A stretch of DNA of 39,867 bases, taken from contig JAJRQL010000087.1 in the NCBI GenBank assembly GCA_024280265.1, positions 1 through 39,867 of the forward strand, in the 5' to 3' direction. Both the position numbers and the translations under genes were made by a program. This document shows positions 39,060 to 39,867 of the stretch, one piece after another. Position 1 is the stretch's first letter. Each line of letters opens with the position of its first letter. The notes below the pieces were generated by a model. The model searched no databases. It had not been told where the DNA came from and saw nothing but the letters and a program-made list of their open reading frames with translations. The stretch comes from Deltaproteobacteria bacterium. Its GTDB lineage: Bacteria > Desulfobacterota > Desulfobulbia > Desulfobulbales > Desulfocapsaceae.

Positions 39060-39743
39060 TCATTTGCCACGAAAGCCCATTCCCAGAAGAAACACCTCAC
39101 GGCTCTCCACTCTGGAACTCTTGGGCTTAACGGTCTTGACCTTATCGAAGATCTCCTCCGCCTCTTTTACAAACTCCGGGTAATCCTCACCCTGAAATGC
39201 CTTACAGTAATAATTCCCCTTTGGGAGCAGAAGCTCGGCTGCAAGCGCCAGAGTCTGACGCACCAGATTCATTGACTGATGATGATCCGCCCAGCGATTA
39301 CCCGTGGTTCGAGGTGCAAGGTCTGATATCAATACCCGAAAAAAAGGTCGTATCTTCCGCACCTCAACAATCATCTCAGGCTTCATAATATTGTGACGCA
39401 ACCAGATTATATCAGACCCGCCACTCCTGGGAGATGCTTGAACTTCCTGCAAATCCACACCGACTACTATTCCCTTTTCACCCACCACTTCAGATGCGTA
39501 CAACGACCAGCTTCCGGGACAGCAACCGAGGTCAAGAACAGAATCACCACGTCGAATAAACTTATATTTATTCAGCGCTTCTTCAAGTTTGTAAACAGAC
39601 CGCGCAGGATACTTTTCCTTCTTGGCCTTTTTGTAATAAAAATCTTTTACCTTTCGCACACTACCTCTGTTCCCTATCTGAGTTTTTCCCGAATCCGTAA
39701 CTACTTTATGAACTTTACTCAAGCCAGCATATTGCTCAATCAT
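39060..39743 (-). CDS. rlmE: 23S rRNA (uridine-2'-O-)-methyltransferase RlmE (FtsJ/RrmJ)
   Basis: YKKAKKEKYPARSVYKLEEALNKYKFIRRGDSVLDLGCCPGSWSLYASEVVG, LISDLAPRTTGNRWADHHQSMNLV, FQGEDYPEF. The in-frame ATG at 39743 is a likely start. Confidence 0.92.
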   Translation of the reverse strand: MIEQYAGLSKVHKVVTDSGKTQIGNRGSVRKVKDFYYKKAKKEKYPARSVYKLEEALNKYKFIRRGDSVLDLGCCPGSWSLYASEVVGEKGIVVGVDLQEVQASPRSGGSDIIWLRHNIMKPEMIVEVRKIRPFFRVLISDLAPRTTGNRWADHHQSMNLVRQTLALAAELLLPKGNYYCKAFQGEDYPEFVKEAEEIFDKVKTVKPKSSRVESREVFLLGMGFRGK

Positions 39744-39824
39744 CGTAAAAACAACAATCAGTTGCAAAAAACGTAACCGCAACTCCCACAGGCCTGCTGC
39801 TGCCAATACATCGATCTACTTTAA

Positions 39825-39867
39825 ATTGTTCCTGCGTACTGGAGTATGTCGCAATAATTGAAAATGT
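39825..39867. repeat. Copy of a dispersed intergenic repeat (runs off the window edge)
   Basis: ATTGTTCCTGCGTACTGGAGTATGTCGCAATAATTGAAAATGT, 35/43 identical to 13025-13067. Confidence 0.6.

Noticed and set aside
1-39867. CRISPR arrays, tRNA/rRNA genes, IS elements, prophage or classical defence genes
   Set aside because: None found by reading; no regularly spaced repeats, transposase/integrase motifs or tRNA cloverleaf-like sequences were recognised.

Overview
The window looks like ordinary chromosome from a deltaproteobacterium (Desulfobulbaceae-like; inferred from gene content, not verified). It is dominated by a minus-strand division and cell-wall (dcw) operon at 34.7-18.3 kb: mraZ-rsmH-ftsL-ftsI-murE/murF fusion-mraY-murD-murG-murC-murB-ftsQ-ftsA-ftsZ. 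Upstream of it lie panB-ruvB-ruvA-ruvC-yebC-rlmE. The other flank carries pabBC, a CBS/ACT protein, pyruvate:ferredoxin oxidoreductase, a YkgJ-type protein, a PHP phosphatase, a HEAT-repeat/receiver fusion, a CoA-disulfide-reductase/rhodanese fusion, fetAB, an orphan histidine kinase and a radical SAM protein. No CRISPR, prophage, IS element, tRNA or rRNA was recognised. The most notable signals are in the division operon. (i) The FtsI/PBP3 homologue keeps its overall fold anchors and a PASTA domain but appears to have lost all three transpeptidase motifs (SxxK, SxN, KTG). (ii) ftsW, the partner of FtsI, is missing from its usual place between murD and murG, and ddl is absent too. (iii) ftsZ is interrupted by one in-frame TAG at a position that is normally Gln, inside helix H7. 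(iv) murE and murF are fused. (v) A sigma70-like promoter followed by a ~10-bp-period TGG(G/N) array, resembling a MraZ operator, precedes mraZ. Two dispersed intergenic repeat families and a triple-hairpin convergent terminator are also visible.
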